Below, piece after piece: positions 24,073-34,960 of a DNA stretch of 64,000 bases. The notes below the pieces were generated by a model, which was given only the letters and a program-made list of their open reading frames with translations, made no database searches and had not been told where the DNA came from. The DNA comes from Pyrrhoderma lamaoense (Eukaryota > Basidiomycota > Agaricomycetes > Hymenochaetales > Hymenochaetaceae): assembly GCA_002794735.1 (NCBI GenBank), contig NBAZ01000005.1, positions 1,116,001 through 1,180,000 on the forward strand. The letters run 5' to 3'. Both the position numbers and the translations under genes were made by a program. Every line of letters begins with the position of its first letter. The first letter of the stretch is position 1.

Positions 24073-24211
24073 TGTGGTTACTAGGATATATGTAGGATTA
24101 TAACGCATTATCTATTGTGGAAGTATCTGACTCAAACATTGAGAACATAATGATTGTCGTGCAAACCTCTGCTTTGCCGAGCTAAGCATTTCTCTATTGT
24201 TCACGTACGAC

Positions 24212-24219
24212 TATATAAA
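24212..24219 (+). promoter_or_regulatory. TATA box upstream of the small basic orphan gene
   Basis: TATATAAA lies about 320 bp upstream of the ATG at 24535. The leader between them holds convincing splice pairs (for example GTATGG..AACAG around 24317-24368), suggesting a spliced 5' UTR. Confidence 0.4.
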
Positions 24220-24534
24220 GTGTCATCTTTGACATCTATCCTCCATCCATTTTTTTATTTCACAACCCAACAAGTTTGCGGTAGTTTTTCATTCCTTCAA
24301 TAAGCATTTCAAAGTCAGGTATGGCATATCATTCTAGCGCTCAATGATTTTATACTAATTATAAAACAGAGACCCGTTGACCGGTTATCTCATTTATCTT
24401 CTCTGAAGTCAGTACCTGGTGTCGAATTGCCTTTGTGAGTATGATATATCTTCGTCTCTTCATAGACGTTGCTGATAAGCTCTTAGGTTTAAGTAAATAA
24501 CTTGCCTTGCGATAGACGATACAGAAACGTTGAA

Positions 24535-24894
24535 ATGTCATATTACTTTCAATCTCAGCCGTATTACAGTAACCAGAGCGTGGCACAGATACCACGGTCA
24601 TGGAACCAACGGAATCCTTCGCCATCTTCTCCTAAAAATAAGTATTATAAAACTTCGACTCCCAAAGCCAGCCAGTTGGTATCGAATTTTGTAGAGCAAT
24701 ACGCGCTTGGTATGAGTGGCGGAGATGACTTTACCGATAGTATGAGTTCTCAGGAGCAGATGCATACCTTAGACAGCAAAATCAATTCAAAGAGGGCGAA
24801 GAATAAGCGGAGCTTCTTAACCTCTATCATCAATGCACTTTCGTCAATAAAATCAAAGAAGCGGTACGATACAAGGCCTTGTTGTTTACGTTGA
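24535..24894 (+). CDS. Small basic orphan protein (119 residues)
   Basis: A single-exon frame MSYYFQSQPYYSNQSVAQ.. ending ..RPCCLR. It is Gln/Tyr/Ser-rich at the N-terminus and Lys/Arg-rich at the C-terminus (SKRAKNKRSFL, IKSKKRYD). No signal peptide or membrane segment is seen. The terminal C-C-L-R resembles a CaaX position but Arg is not a usual last residue, so prenylation is not claimed. A TATA box and spliced leader upstream support a real gene. I do not recognise a family. Cytoplasmic or nuclear location is inferred only from the composition. Confidence 0.45.
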   Translation: MSYYFQSQPYYSNQSVAQIPRSWNQRNPSPSSPKNKYYKTSTPKASQLVSNFVEQYALGMSGGDDFTDSMSSQEQMHTLDSKINSKRAKNKRSFLTSIINALSSIKSKKRYDTRPCCLR

Positions 24895-26268
24895 TGATTC
24901 TGACTAGAATTTATGTAGAGCCGCTCCCATGCCTTACACTGTCGCAGAAAAGGGACGTTTCAGAGCTTATGATAATTATCTATTGGGTTGAAGTGTTCTG
25001 TACAAGGAGAGGAAGTCATACTTTCAATTTAATAGAATGCATGACTAGAGATTAACGTTCTTACATATTATCGTTGTACCATGGTAGCTGTAGAGTTATC
25101 GAATCAAACTCAGTATTATGGTGATCAATCTAAACTCCAAGTGGGCCAAACTAAGACAACAAGAGACCTGTACTGTTTCATTTAGGAGATGTTAACCATA
25201 TAAGGGTACAAGATCATGTGTTTTGCCTTACTAATATAGATTGATTTCTATTATTGAGATTTAGACTTTAGGCGAGTATTTCTTGAAAGAGCGCGCCTCA
25301 TGTTTTTTTCAGTCCTTATGTAAACCACTAAAGGCTACGGGACAGATGACTTAGCTTGGCTAGTTTCGATCAAATATATTACTCCTTAGCCTTACTCAAG
25401 CTCTCATAAGTCCTTTATATCTTTGTATAATAAGGATGGCTATTAGAGTCACAAGAAGGTATAGACACTGTTTTTTACAAGAGCTCTTACACTTACAATA
25501 TACCAAGAGAGATCTGCGTATCGATGACTTCGCGGATATCTACACGTATAGAGTTTTAAAAAACTCATCTGGAAAAAGAGAGGCTCTACCTTGGGCTAAC
25601 GAATGGATCCTGAAACCCACCACCTGTATCACAATAACAAGCATCGGACATCGTATCATCATATAGGCCCAGTCCCTGGAGCAGACATCGCTTAGTACTC
25701 CTATATTTCTTGACGACAATTCAAAACTGTTAAAAATGAGACAAAGGAGCTAATTCTTGAGAATGCTCTTCCTGAATAAGGAATTGGTCGACCTGAGCTG
25801 ATTCTGTAAAGCTATGCCAGAAGCTCCATTGATAATAACAAATTATGCTACTGCCTAAAAGGCTACTTAAACAAGAGGGTGGTTTCAATATTTCTGAGTC
25901 AATCGAAGCCTTCGTTATTCCATTATTCTATCAGACAGAATTAAGCTAAAATGAACCACAGGCAAATATTCGACCACAGATGAGTATATAAACCAGCAAC
26001 TCTACCCTTATCCCTTTTTATCACTTTACTCTCTATCCCGTACTATCGAGACTGGTCGAGTTTTTCTTACTCTTTCAACAACAAAACGAACACTCATTAT
26101 CACACTCACAATCTCATCTCTTTCGATTGCCCCTTCCCGACGAATCCGTTGACCGGCCTTCTTGATTACTATCTGTTACTTTTCTCACCTCAAGCCCCAG
26201 TTCCTCATGTTGCTTATAATCAAGATTTTCTCGTGAGTAATACTATTCTTCGTTCAGATGCACCTTAG
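24895..26268. other. Intergenic region with one weak ORF and a TATA-type promoter
   Basis: A 76-codon + strand frame with an ATG (25436-25666, start MAIRVTRRYRHCFLQELL) has no recognised motif and no clear splice partner. TATATAAA at 25985-25992 is followed by a pyrimidine-rich leader and belongs to the next small gene. Nothing else is supported. Confidence 0.3.
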
Positions 26269-26634
26269 TCTGACTCCCACTTCAAAAGAATCAGACTAAC
26301 AATCGGTCGGTTGCGAAAATCCGAGAACAACTGCTCTGATTCAACTAGCTTCGAGTCTCAAAGCAGTACAAATGTGACTACCAGCAGCCAGAGCTCTTCT
26401 CGTCGTCTCAGAAAGCTACGCAAACTCCGTAGACCACATGCCATACCTAAAGATGTCGTGCCTACCTACACGACAGACTTGTTCCACGCCACCTACAATT
26501 ATGGAGATTCTTCTTCAAGCACAGATTCTCCTGGGTCGACTTTCGTATATGATTTTGAACCCCGTGAATACGGTGATCACTACAATCTCGATTTTTACAA
26601 TTTCTTGGGATCATGTCCTCCTCCTAAATACTAA
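26269..26634 (+). CDS. Small Ser/Tyr-rich orphan protein (start unresolved)
   Basis: An open frame of about 120 codons ends ..YNFLGSCPPPKY at TAA 26632-26634. It has a Ser/Asn-rich part, a basic patch (SRRLRKLRKLRRP) and a Tyr/Asp-rich tail (TYNYGDSSSSTDSPG, YDFEPREYGDHYN). There is no in-frame ATG inside. A likely short first exon begins at ATG 26207, but its phase does not fit the visible acceptors, so either a base is missing or a further exon exists. The TATA box at 25985 and a typical fungal leader lie upstream. Unknown family. Confidence 0.4.
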   Translation, partial: SDSHFKRIRLTIGRLRKSENNCSDSTSFESQSSTNVTTSSQSSSRRLRKLRKLRRPHAIPKDVVPTYTTDLFHATYNYGDSSSSTDSPGSTFVYDFEPREYGDHYNLDFYNFLGSCPPPKY

Positions 26635-27548
26635 TCCGCCAACCACATAAAGGTATGCATTGCACTTTTCTCCCACAGAACCACTAGGCCTCTAATTAGG
26701 CTCATGCCCAATGCTTAGGACGAATCAGATACGAGTGAAAGTAGCTCACACATAATGAATCATGATAGCAACACTTAATGAGGCAATGTTTTATGAATTG
26801 AATGGATAGAAGTCATTTTCCGGTAGCACTTAACAGAAGAATGAACCTGTCGGTGTTATAAGGAATCTCTCGACTCGGGCATTATTTTTGAAGTTTTCTT
26901 TTCTTCTTTCCATCTGTACTAGTAGTAGTATTTTTAGAGGGAATATAGATTTTTCTTACTGCTTATACAAATAAAGCACTTCATCAAGCACCCTAGTATG
27001 ATATTCAAAGCCATCTTAACGAAAGCAAACCAATTTTTCCTGGTTTATACATAAGTATTAAATAATATCAAATCATACATAACTTTTCAAGACCTAAACA
27101 AACAGTGCGAAGGGAGAAAGGGAGGCACTATAAATCTTAAGGGAAAAGTAACATTAAGGAAACATATAAAGTCCAGAGAAATATAGTTGAAACATTATTT
27201 ATAGATAACTTCTTAGACAATACACGTTATTTGCTTCTGGTATGTCCTGTCTGCCGGATAGTTCATTTAGTAGTTTGAGTCTAACACAACCAAATTGTAG
27301 GAAAGCGAAGAGAACAGAGAAAACAAAAAAGCAAGACGACAAAAACAGATAAGGGGAATAATCAGACTTTCGAAGCCCATATCGATAAAAGGAGTGCAAA
27401 TGGCAAGGGTGAACAAGGTGCTTGAAAGTCTGAACAGGGAAAATAATCATCAAAAGATATGAGCTATAAAGAAACATACGCGGCGAGACCAGAAAGCTAG
27501 CACGATACAGAACAGGCAAAGGAGAGTATAGACTATCATAATTTCCTG
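26635..27548. other. Intergenic 3' regions, no gene seen
   Basis: AT-rich sequence between a + gene and the end of a - gene, consistent with two converging 3' UTRs. The minus-strand open frame 27199-27519 lies at the expected 3' UTR of the zinc-finger gene and shows no motif. Confidence 0.4.
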
Positions 27549-30277
27549 CTAGAGCATAACTCCACCTTTCTCAGGCTTAACCTTAGGTCTACCTTCTTCC
27601 TCTAATTTCTGGGAAGCTATCTTTTCTGCTGCAGCCGCTTGCATAGCCGCAGCAGATTCAGTAGTGAGTATAGGTTGCACGGCTTGACACTCCGTTCCAG
27701 AATCCGACCTCACTGGTGGTAGCATTAGGATTGTAAGAAGACAAAGATATTTGAAGCAATATTGAAAACAAACTCACAATGTCGATTAAGAGCGTCCATA
27801 CGAGCAAACGTTCGTTGGCAACCTTGACAAGTATATGGTCTCACGTTCAAATGCAGTTGTTCATGCCTTTTGCAATCGTGCTGTCTTGCAAATCCTTTGT
27901 CGCATCCAGGCCATTTACATTTAAACGGCCTTTCCTCATTGTGAGACCTTAAGTGCCCTGAAGATCATATATAAGAAATACGGTATACTAGGCTAAACAT
28001 GGTTGAAAAAAGTACCTTTCAAGTTGAAATGTCTTGTGAATGTACTTCCACAGCCCGTAACAGGACAGACGAAGTTTGCTTCCGTACGTCTCCGTCGTTG
28101 ACTCGCATCGGCCGTAGCATGGGTTGTAACATTCTGTCTTACGACTTGAATAGGTTGTTGAGATGCCACAACCGGACGTCCTTGAGCATCTTGAGTCATT
28201 ACATGCACTGTTGGGAAGTTATATATGTCCGGAAGTGGTACATTCCCACCGACACGAGGACTAGCATGCGGTGAAGGGTACGGAGAAGCGTTAAGGGAGG
28301 TACGTTCTCGAGACAGACTACGAGAATGCCCGTGACTACCGCCGCTCATAGTGCGCCTATGAGCACCACTAACGCCAGTAATACCTGTACCGATCCCAGT
28401 CAAAGATTGTTCTGGTGACAAGAACGTACCAGATCGAACAATGAAATTCTGATGAGAGGAGGCGGAAACAAAGCGAGCTATTTGGATCGGCGTAGATAGG
28501 TGTCATATCAGCGGATAACGCGTTGCGTCGATGTCCGTATCCTTCACTTCTTACGCGCCGCAAGTCTGAGGCTGACCCGGAGCTCATGGCATAGTCGGGA
28601 GAAAGGAAATTATTGTTTGATGACAGACCATTGTCTAAAGCAGTACTAAGTCCCGAATTCATTGACTGACTAGTTAGGGGTGGTCCAAATGAAGAAGCAT
28701 GAGTTGTGGACAATTGGGGTAGGAGAGGACTTTGATTGTAGTTGATATCGTTAATTTGTGTCGGTACATGCACTTGCTGAATTACATCGTTGTTCGGCCA
28801 GCTTGGACGGACTGATGTGTCTGACTTCGAACGAGAGCGTGGATTTTGATTGATGGGGATAAGAAAATCATTGCTACTTTCTGGGCTCACATCACGAGAC
28901 GAGTCAGCTGCTCCCAGGTGTAACGAGTTGTTGTCATTTGACAAAGAACCACCGGTGGGGGGAGGGGTGAGTGAATTTGGGGAGGGAAGGAATATGCTGA
29001 AGGAGGAGCTTGAGGAAGACGAGACAAAGGTGAACTCTCACGGATCGGTGAGACCAAGTATGCTGCTGATTGTTCAATAGAGCGGGTAACATGGGAGATC
29101 CTGAGTTTTCTGTATTACACAGAATATACTATTAGCCTTGTTAAGGGAGAAACATAGGAAAGCATGAAGAAATGGCCATGAGACTGCTGATACATCACAG
29201 CATCAGAGAAAGAACCACAGAAAATACGCCTACACCTAATAATATAACATCATCTGAGAATTGACTCACCTTGGCTCATGATATTCTGACCAAAAGAGAT
29301 AGATTGAGAATTGCCACTCCAGCCCCCGCACTGATAGGTGTTGCAGGCACAACGTTGATGCCAGGACCGTCGGGTGCCATTAATCCACCCTTAGTATTCG
29401 TCATCCCTCGAATATCAGAAGAAAGTATACCAGAGTTTGAGTTTGAGCTCATCAGTGAATTAATGTCTCTAGAAAGCTGCTGATGAGGTAAGGAAGGGGA
29501 AGGAAGAGGGGATGTATGGGTTGTTTCTGGTGTTGGGATGAAGAGCTGGGGAGGCTGAGGAGGTGTGGAGGAGGGGACTGAGATTGCGATAGCTTAACCT
29601 TTTCTAGTCCGTAGGTGGCATTGCTATTAGGCCCTCGCGAGGAAGATACTGAAGATGCACGGCTACGGGCATCATGATATTGTGAATGATCATTGTCGCC
29701 ATTGAAGAAGCAGGAGATCCGTGGTCAAAAGGAGAGTTAAAAGAGCCCATTCCAGAGCCAGTGTTATCAATCGCAGGTGTTACCGAAACAGAGACTCCGG
29801 GATTATTGGATCCTAGGGAAGATGTACTCAGACTCGGGGATGAGGTACGAGGTGCTTGCGACTGGTCGAGCGAGTTGATAAAATCAGAGCCAAACAACAT
29901 AGAGCTGTCTGGGCGTCGTATATGCTAGGATCGTACTCGTCACCAAAGGAGTTCTCTGGAGGGAAAACAGCGATGTCGAAGTCCGTATACGGGTTTGGGA
30001 AGGAGCCCCCAGGATTCGGACTACCCTGATTGAAATCGTTTCCTGGAATGTAGGAGACGTCAGATACACGCGGTGAGTTATTGTAGCTTCCGTGTGCAGC
30101 AGCGTATGAGGGAGTAAAGGGAGTTGGAGGCACGCTAGATGAAAATGTGGGATCTGGTCCTGCAGGAGAGTTGAAGTCTGGGTAAGGTGACGAGGACTGA
30201 TCGAAACTATCAAGATCACTTAGAAATGGAGAATGGTGCTGAAAAGCAGCTGAGAGAGACGGGTCTGTGCAGTCCAT
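27549..30277 (-). CDS. C2H2 zinc-finger transcription factor, Crz1-like, several frame breaks
   Basis: A long Ser/Pro-rich protein (start MDCTDPSLSAAFQHHSPFL) ends with three C2H2 fingers: FVCPVTGCGSTFTRHFNLKG, FKCKWPGCDKGFARQHDCKR and YTCQGCQRTFARMDALNRH. An Ala/Lys tail ending GGVML and TAG 27549-27551 follows. Finger order and linker ERPFKC match the calcineurin-responsive Crz1 class; Ser-rich regions before the fingers would be the regulated part. Missing bases are inferred at 29911-29913, 29693-29694, 29573-29576, 29311-29312 and 28481-28483. Restoring them rejoins blocks such as SQYHDARSRASSV and ARFVSASSHQNFIVRSGTF. An intron of roughly 150-200 bp begins near 29269. Likely role: calcium or stress response; this is inference from class. 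Confidence 0.78.
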
Positions 30278-33200
30278 GGTGGGCACTGAGAGGAGGAGTA
30301 TATAACTGTATGCGACTATTGAAACAGTGCGCGTCTGTCCGAAGCCGGGTAATGTATGATGTCGATGCCAGAGATCTCTCGAATAATTGTTACTGTTTAT
30401 TTAGCAAGATACAGGAGCTGTGCAGGCTGTGTGTGAGACAGACGTGGATAGAATTGATAATAAGTGCAAACTCCGTACCAGGAAAAGGATGATGGTGATA
30501 GGAGGAAGAGGGTTGATGCCGACTTTCCTGATCCCTGGTATGGCGCTCACGGATGAAGATGGAAAAGCAACTTCTAAATTTACAAACAGCCCTCTATTTC
30601 GACCTACTTGGTGATTATTTCGTCTTCAAAGCTCACTCTTCTAGGGGATATGAAAGAACTATCTTCACCGCTTCGTCGAGGCTATGCAGAAGTATGTTAG
30701 TGTGTGTATCGTCTCTCAGTTACTCACTCAGTAGCGGTACTCCATCTGCTTCGGGAAGTCGTTTCCCATGTGACGCCGTGTCACTCGTTCCGAAAACTTA
30801 TCTCTGAATGTGGAAAGTGCTGGCATTTTATTTATTTATTTTATTAATAATTCTGTCATACCGTTCTCTGTTTCGTGCTGGCAGACAATCATCCATTGTT
30901 CTATCGCATTTTGATGGCCTGGACGCTGAAGTCTCGAGTTTCATTTGGTCTTGTTTCTACGCTTGCATCTTCCCTCTCCTGCCTATTCATACACCATTTC
31001 TATACCGCTTGTGCCTAAGAAGGGTTACTATTTCACTGTGCCTTCGGCGTAAAACTTAACTTCGTCCTCAATTTTTGAGAGTTTTAGCTTCAGCTCTGTT
31101 CCGTATTGAGTTTTATACATGTCGTGATATTGCTTCCCGGTGTCCCGTGGAACCTAAACTTTGTTGTTCTGTGTTTTGATCAGTGGTCGGCCCATGAATC
31201 TCACCGTCTACCTGCTCCTATGAAAAAGGGACAGTAACGCTATCTGCCTGTTGAGTTCATCACTCAGTTCATCTCCTTGGCTCGACATTACAGAACATTC
31301 GATCCGTACATTCTCGGTCAAGTCTGTTTTCTGATTCCGATAAAGTCATAACTCAACGTTCAAATGTCTCTACGTAATATATCGTTTGCCAATTCATCGG
31401 TCATCATGATCATCCCCCTGGTGCTACCTACAAGAACTTGATCCTGTAAAGGTCCATTTGCCTGTGAAACATGCACAGGAAGGATCACGCAGCAGATACG
31501 CTATCTCCGTCAACACCGTGTACAAAAAACTCAACACATCAGAAAGAACGTTCAAGATTAGTATGTAAATGGCCGTGGCTTTGACTAAATTGACTACTAA
31601 AATCATAAAAATGCCAACATCCGCCTTTTTGAATCACGCACGTGCCACTTTTTATTATCGCTAACTCAACTTCAAAAGATTCTCAATAATGTATCTCTCA
31701 TAAACGCTCTGGGCTGTAACTGCAACACTACAAACATTGTTTCGAATTCCTTATATCCAAATCTTGGCTAAACTGCACATTCTGCGCTTCATAAGATGAA
31801 AGGTGATATACTAGGAACATCGATATCTATACAGTCTCTATCATCCACTTGGCTTAATGCCTCCCATATCGTTATAAGAATCCGTGTGTATGATCATCCT
31901 CACCCAATTGCCTGACAAGCACGTGCGACTGATTCATACAATTAATCAAGCTCAGTAACATACTTCGATCTTTTCCTGTTCCTTACTTTCTTCGAAACAA
32001 CACCGATCAATTTCTCATATGAAAACTTACATTAAACCGCAAGGATGCATTCATATGGGACCCTATCTTTTCGCAATCGAGCTCTGGCCACCTGCCTGAA
32101 AGCGAACGTCTTTTCGTTTTCTTTTACTCTATCACTCTTTGGGAAAGTAATTTAAGGGTGAGATAATGAATTTCTTTCTCATCATTGCTAGCGCTACGCC
32201 CGTAACAGTATCGTATTGATATACGAGAGAGGGGGTCAGACATGAAGATAGCACATAATGTTCATTCCACGACGAAATGGTCGATCCAAGAAAGTAGCTC
32301 TTTCTTGTTCGTAACCTAGGGACATGATTTAAAAACGCGGTCGGCGAAAAGTAATGATAGTTAATCGTAGTGAGGGGCATAATATTGCCTGTCCGCCAGA
32401 TGGCATACATGCATGTTCAATATCTAGAGGTTTGCGATCCCCTTAATCTTTTTCTTTATTTTGAAATTGGGTCTCTAGATAACCCGATTCTTCATTTTGG
32501 GACTGGGAAACTTGCCCATGGGTCACATCATGTCGTTTCGGAAGCTCAATCCAAGGAGGTTTCTGTTTCGATAGCTCTCATTTCAGAATGCCGAAAGATC
32601 AGCCTTATTCCTAGTATTTCATGAGGCCGAACAGTACCTGAAACCAAAGAATCTATATTATGCGAGCTGGCGTTAATCACAATTCTCTGGCCAATGATAA
32701 ACCGTAACTTCTCACATCAATCTATACCTATATGTATCCTTTGCATGTAATTGTTGGACATATAGATCCTATGTCAAGTCTGTCAAGAACATATCTCCGC
32801 CACAAGCAAACTGTTCGTTGTCTCTTCCAGATCTGTCCAAGTTACCTAACTGGTTGGACTTCCGCCTTCAAGTTGTAGGCCCGATGATTCTAGACCAAGA
32901 TCAATATAATTTCGACCATGAAACACTATGTCATAGCGTCTACGGATATGCGAGTAGCGAAACTTCCTTGAGTCCCTGAGTACGGGGATTGGAGATTTAG
33001 TTCCGTATTCTCAACTTCACCCTTCTCGGGGCTTCGTAACAAGACCCTATCGGAGGTACTCTTTCGCTATCAAATATCTTACGATAACATACGCAGAATG
33101 GACGGAAAGGATGGAGAAGAGGCAACAAAACTAAGAAGATCTACTATATGCGGTCTAGGAGCTTTCATGATCAGCTAGATAAACGTCATTGTTGCTTTCT

Positions 33201-34960
33201 GCAAGCGCCTTCTGTACGGCCAACTACTGATCCTACGTAGAAGCTCAGCGGAGGGACTATACTACCGATTATATCATTTATTCCAAGCAAGAAAATAACG
33301 CTTGGGAAAGAGGTACAAATTTATGCTGAGATCACTGGCATCACACTCTTTCAGTTGCAAGAGAAACGTTCACAAGAAAATATATAGTCACTATGCTCCG
33401 ATTTTGACGTATTATCTGTATAAGAAATCGGTATGTACCGTAAGATTCTCTATCATACAGATAACAATATATAAGGAGTATCGAGTCGTATAGGGAATGT
33501 TCATTTATAGGTTACAAATATAAATATAGAATAAATCCATAAATTTATCGTAATCTTCGCTTTGCTCTTTAAGGCCTGAGATTTGTTATGGAAGCTCATC
33601 GGCCCGTGATATAATGTTATAAGGTACATATTATGACTCGATGATTCTTCGAGTCGTCACTACCATCTACCGTTTCAACAAAATTACAAAATCCTGAGGT
33701 GCATCAAGCACGTAAGTTCCCGTAAGGACGACTCGGAATTTACTATTATAAGTTAAGTAGAGGAGCAAAAATAGGATTAACCTTCGCCTGAAAGCATGCA
33801 ACACAACAGGACACCGCCTCCTTGAAATGGTCGAGACCATAAAAGCTTTGATGCCCTTTACGAACTCGTTTATGTCATCGAAGCAAAGTGTCACTCTGTG
33901 GAAAGCTTACTGGCCGGGATGCTCAGCATGCATACTAAATGACACAACAAGACCCCATGTCTTCGGACGTATATTTGATCTCAGAGTTGATGATGTACAC
34001 CGATCATAAACAAGTTTAATGCGACAAACTGACATCACGGTTAATCATATTTTTATCTCAGAGAGCAGAATTTCGGGCGAAAGGCTGTGCTGTGTATACA
34101 CAATACTTGTATATGCTTTACCGCAGGCATTATACATGACTGTCACAGACTGGATTTTCAAATCAGAGTGAGAATGATATGAAATATGTCCGAGATTGTA
34201 AAGGAACTTGCTAGTAAGGGATAAATCTTCAAACACAGCTTATAAGCAAGAAGTTGAGATAACGAGTCATCAGGAGGCGAGCACTGCATTTCAGTGTCTC
34301 GCTCGAGAAGACATACTATGATGTTATTTACATTTCCGAGTAACGTAAGGCGAAAAGATGATAATTATCACTGCTAGAACCCTTAAATCTGTGCATGATG
34401 GATAGAGAAAGCTGAGGCCAGGAAATGAATTGCTTTATTTTAGGAAAAGTCATCTCTTCTCTCAAATGGCATTGCTAAAATACTGAGGCTAGAAGTAGCT
34501 TTGTTTTGGCTAAGAAGCCTATAATTCCTGTACTTGTTATAACAGCTCCTGTATATTCTCAGATTCAGTCTATTAACCTGAAATTTGCTTCGATACGTGT
34601 GTATTGATCAAAGAAAACAAGGAAGATACGACAATATCATACTCAGTCATACTTAAGAGCTGTTACGAAGCGCGAGATATCTAACTTTAGATTTCTTACA
34701 CAGCAAATTCTGATAAGGAGGATTCTTCGGTTTGAGCCAGTCATATAGTTACCCAAAGGAAGTAATGCAACTGTAAGACGTATCTTAAGACAGATTCATG
34801 TAACTGCAAGGATATGACTCGTATTGTATCTTGACAACTATTAGAAAGACCCGATACTCCTAAGAAACACAGATTTTGTTGAGAAAATATAGGCATGGGC
34901 TTTGGGATAGACACCTTATAAATTATAGAAAGCAAACTACACATTACATAGTATATTTCC
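30278..34960. other. 4.7 kb region without a recognisable gene
   Basis: Both strands were scanned. Only short frames of under 100 codons are present (for example 30553-30807 +, 32132-32410 -, 33302-33493 +, 33667-33894 -), none with a motif, splice structure or signal peptide I can support. The first part could be a long leader of the zinc-finger gene. No repeats or transposon protein remnants were recognised. Long non-coding transcripts cannot be excluded. Confidence 0.4.

Noticed and set aside
24535..24894. CaaX-type prenylation of the C-terminal CCLR
   Set aside because: Arg is not an accepted last residue for the usual prenyl transferases and no Ras-like domain is present.
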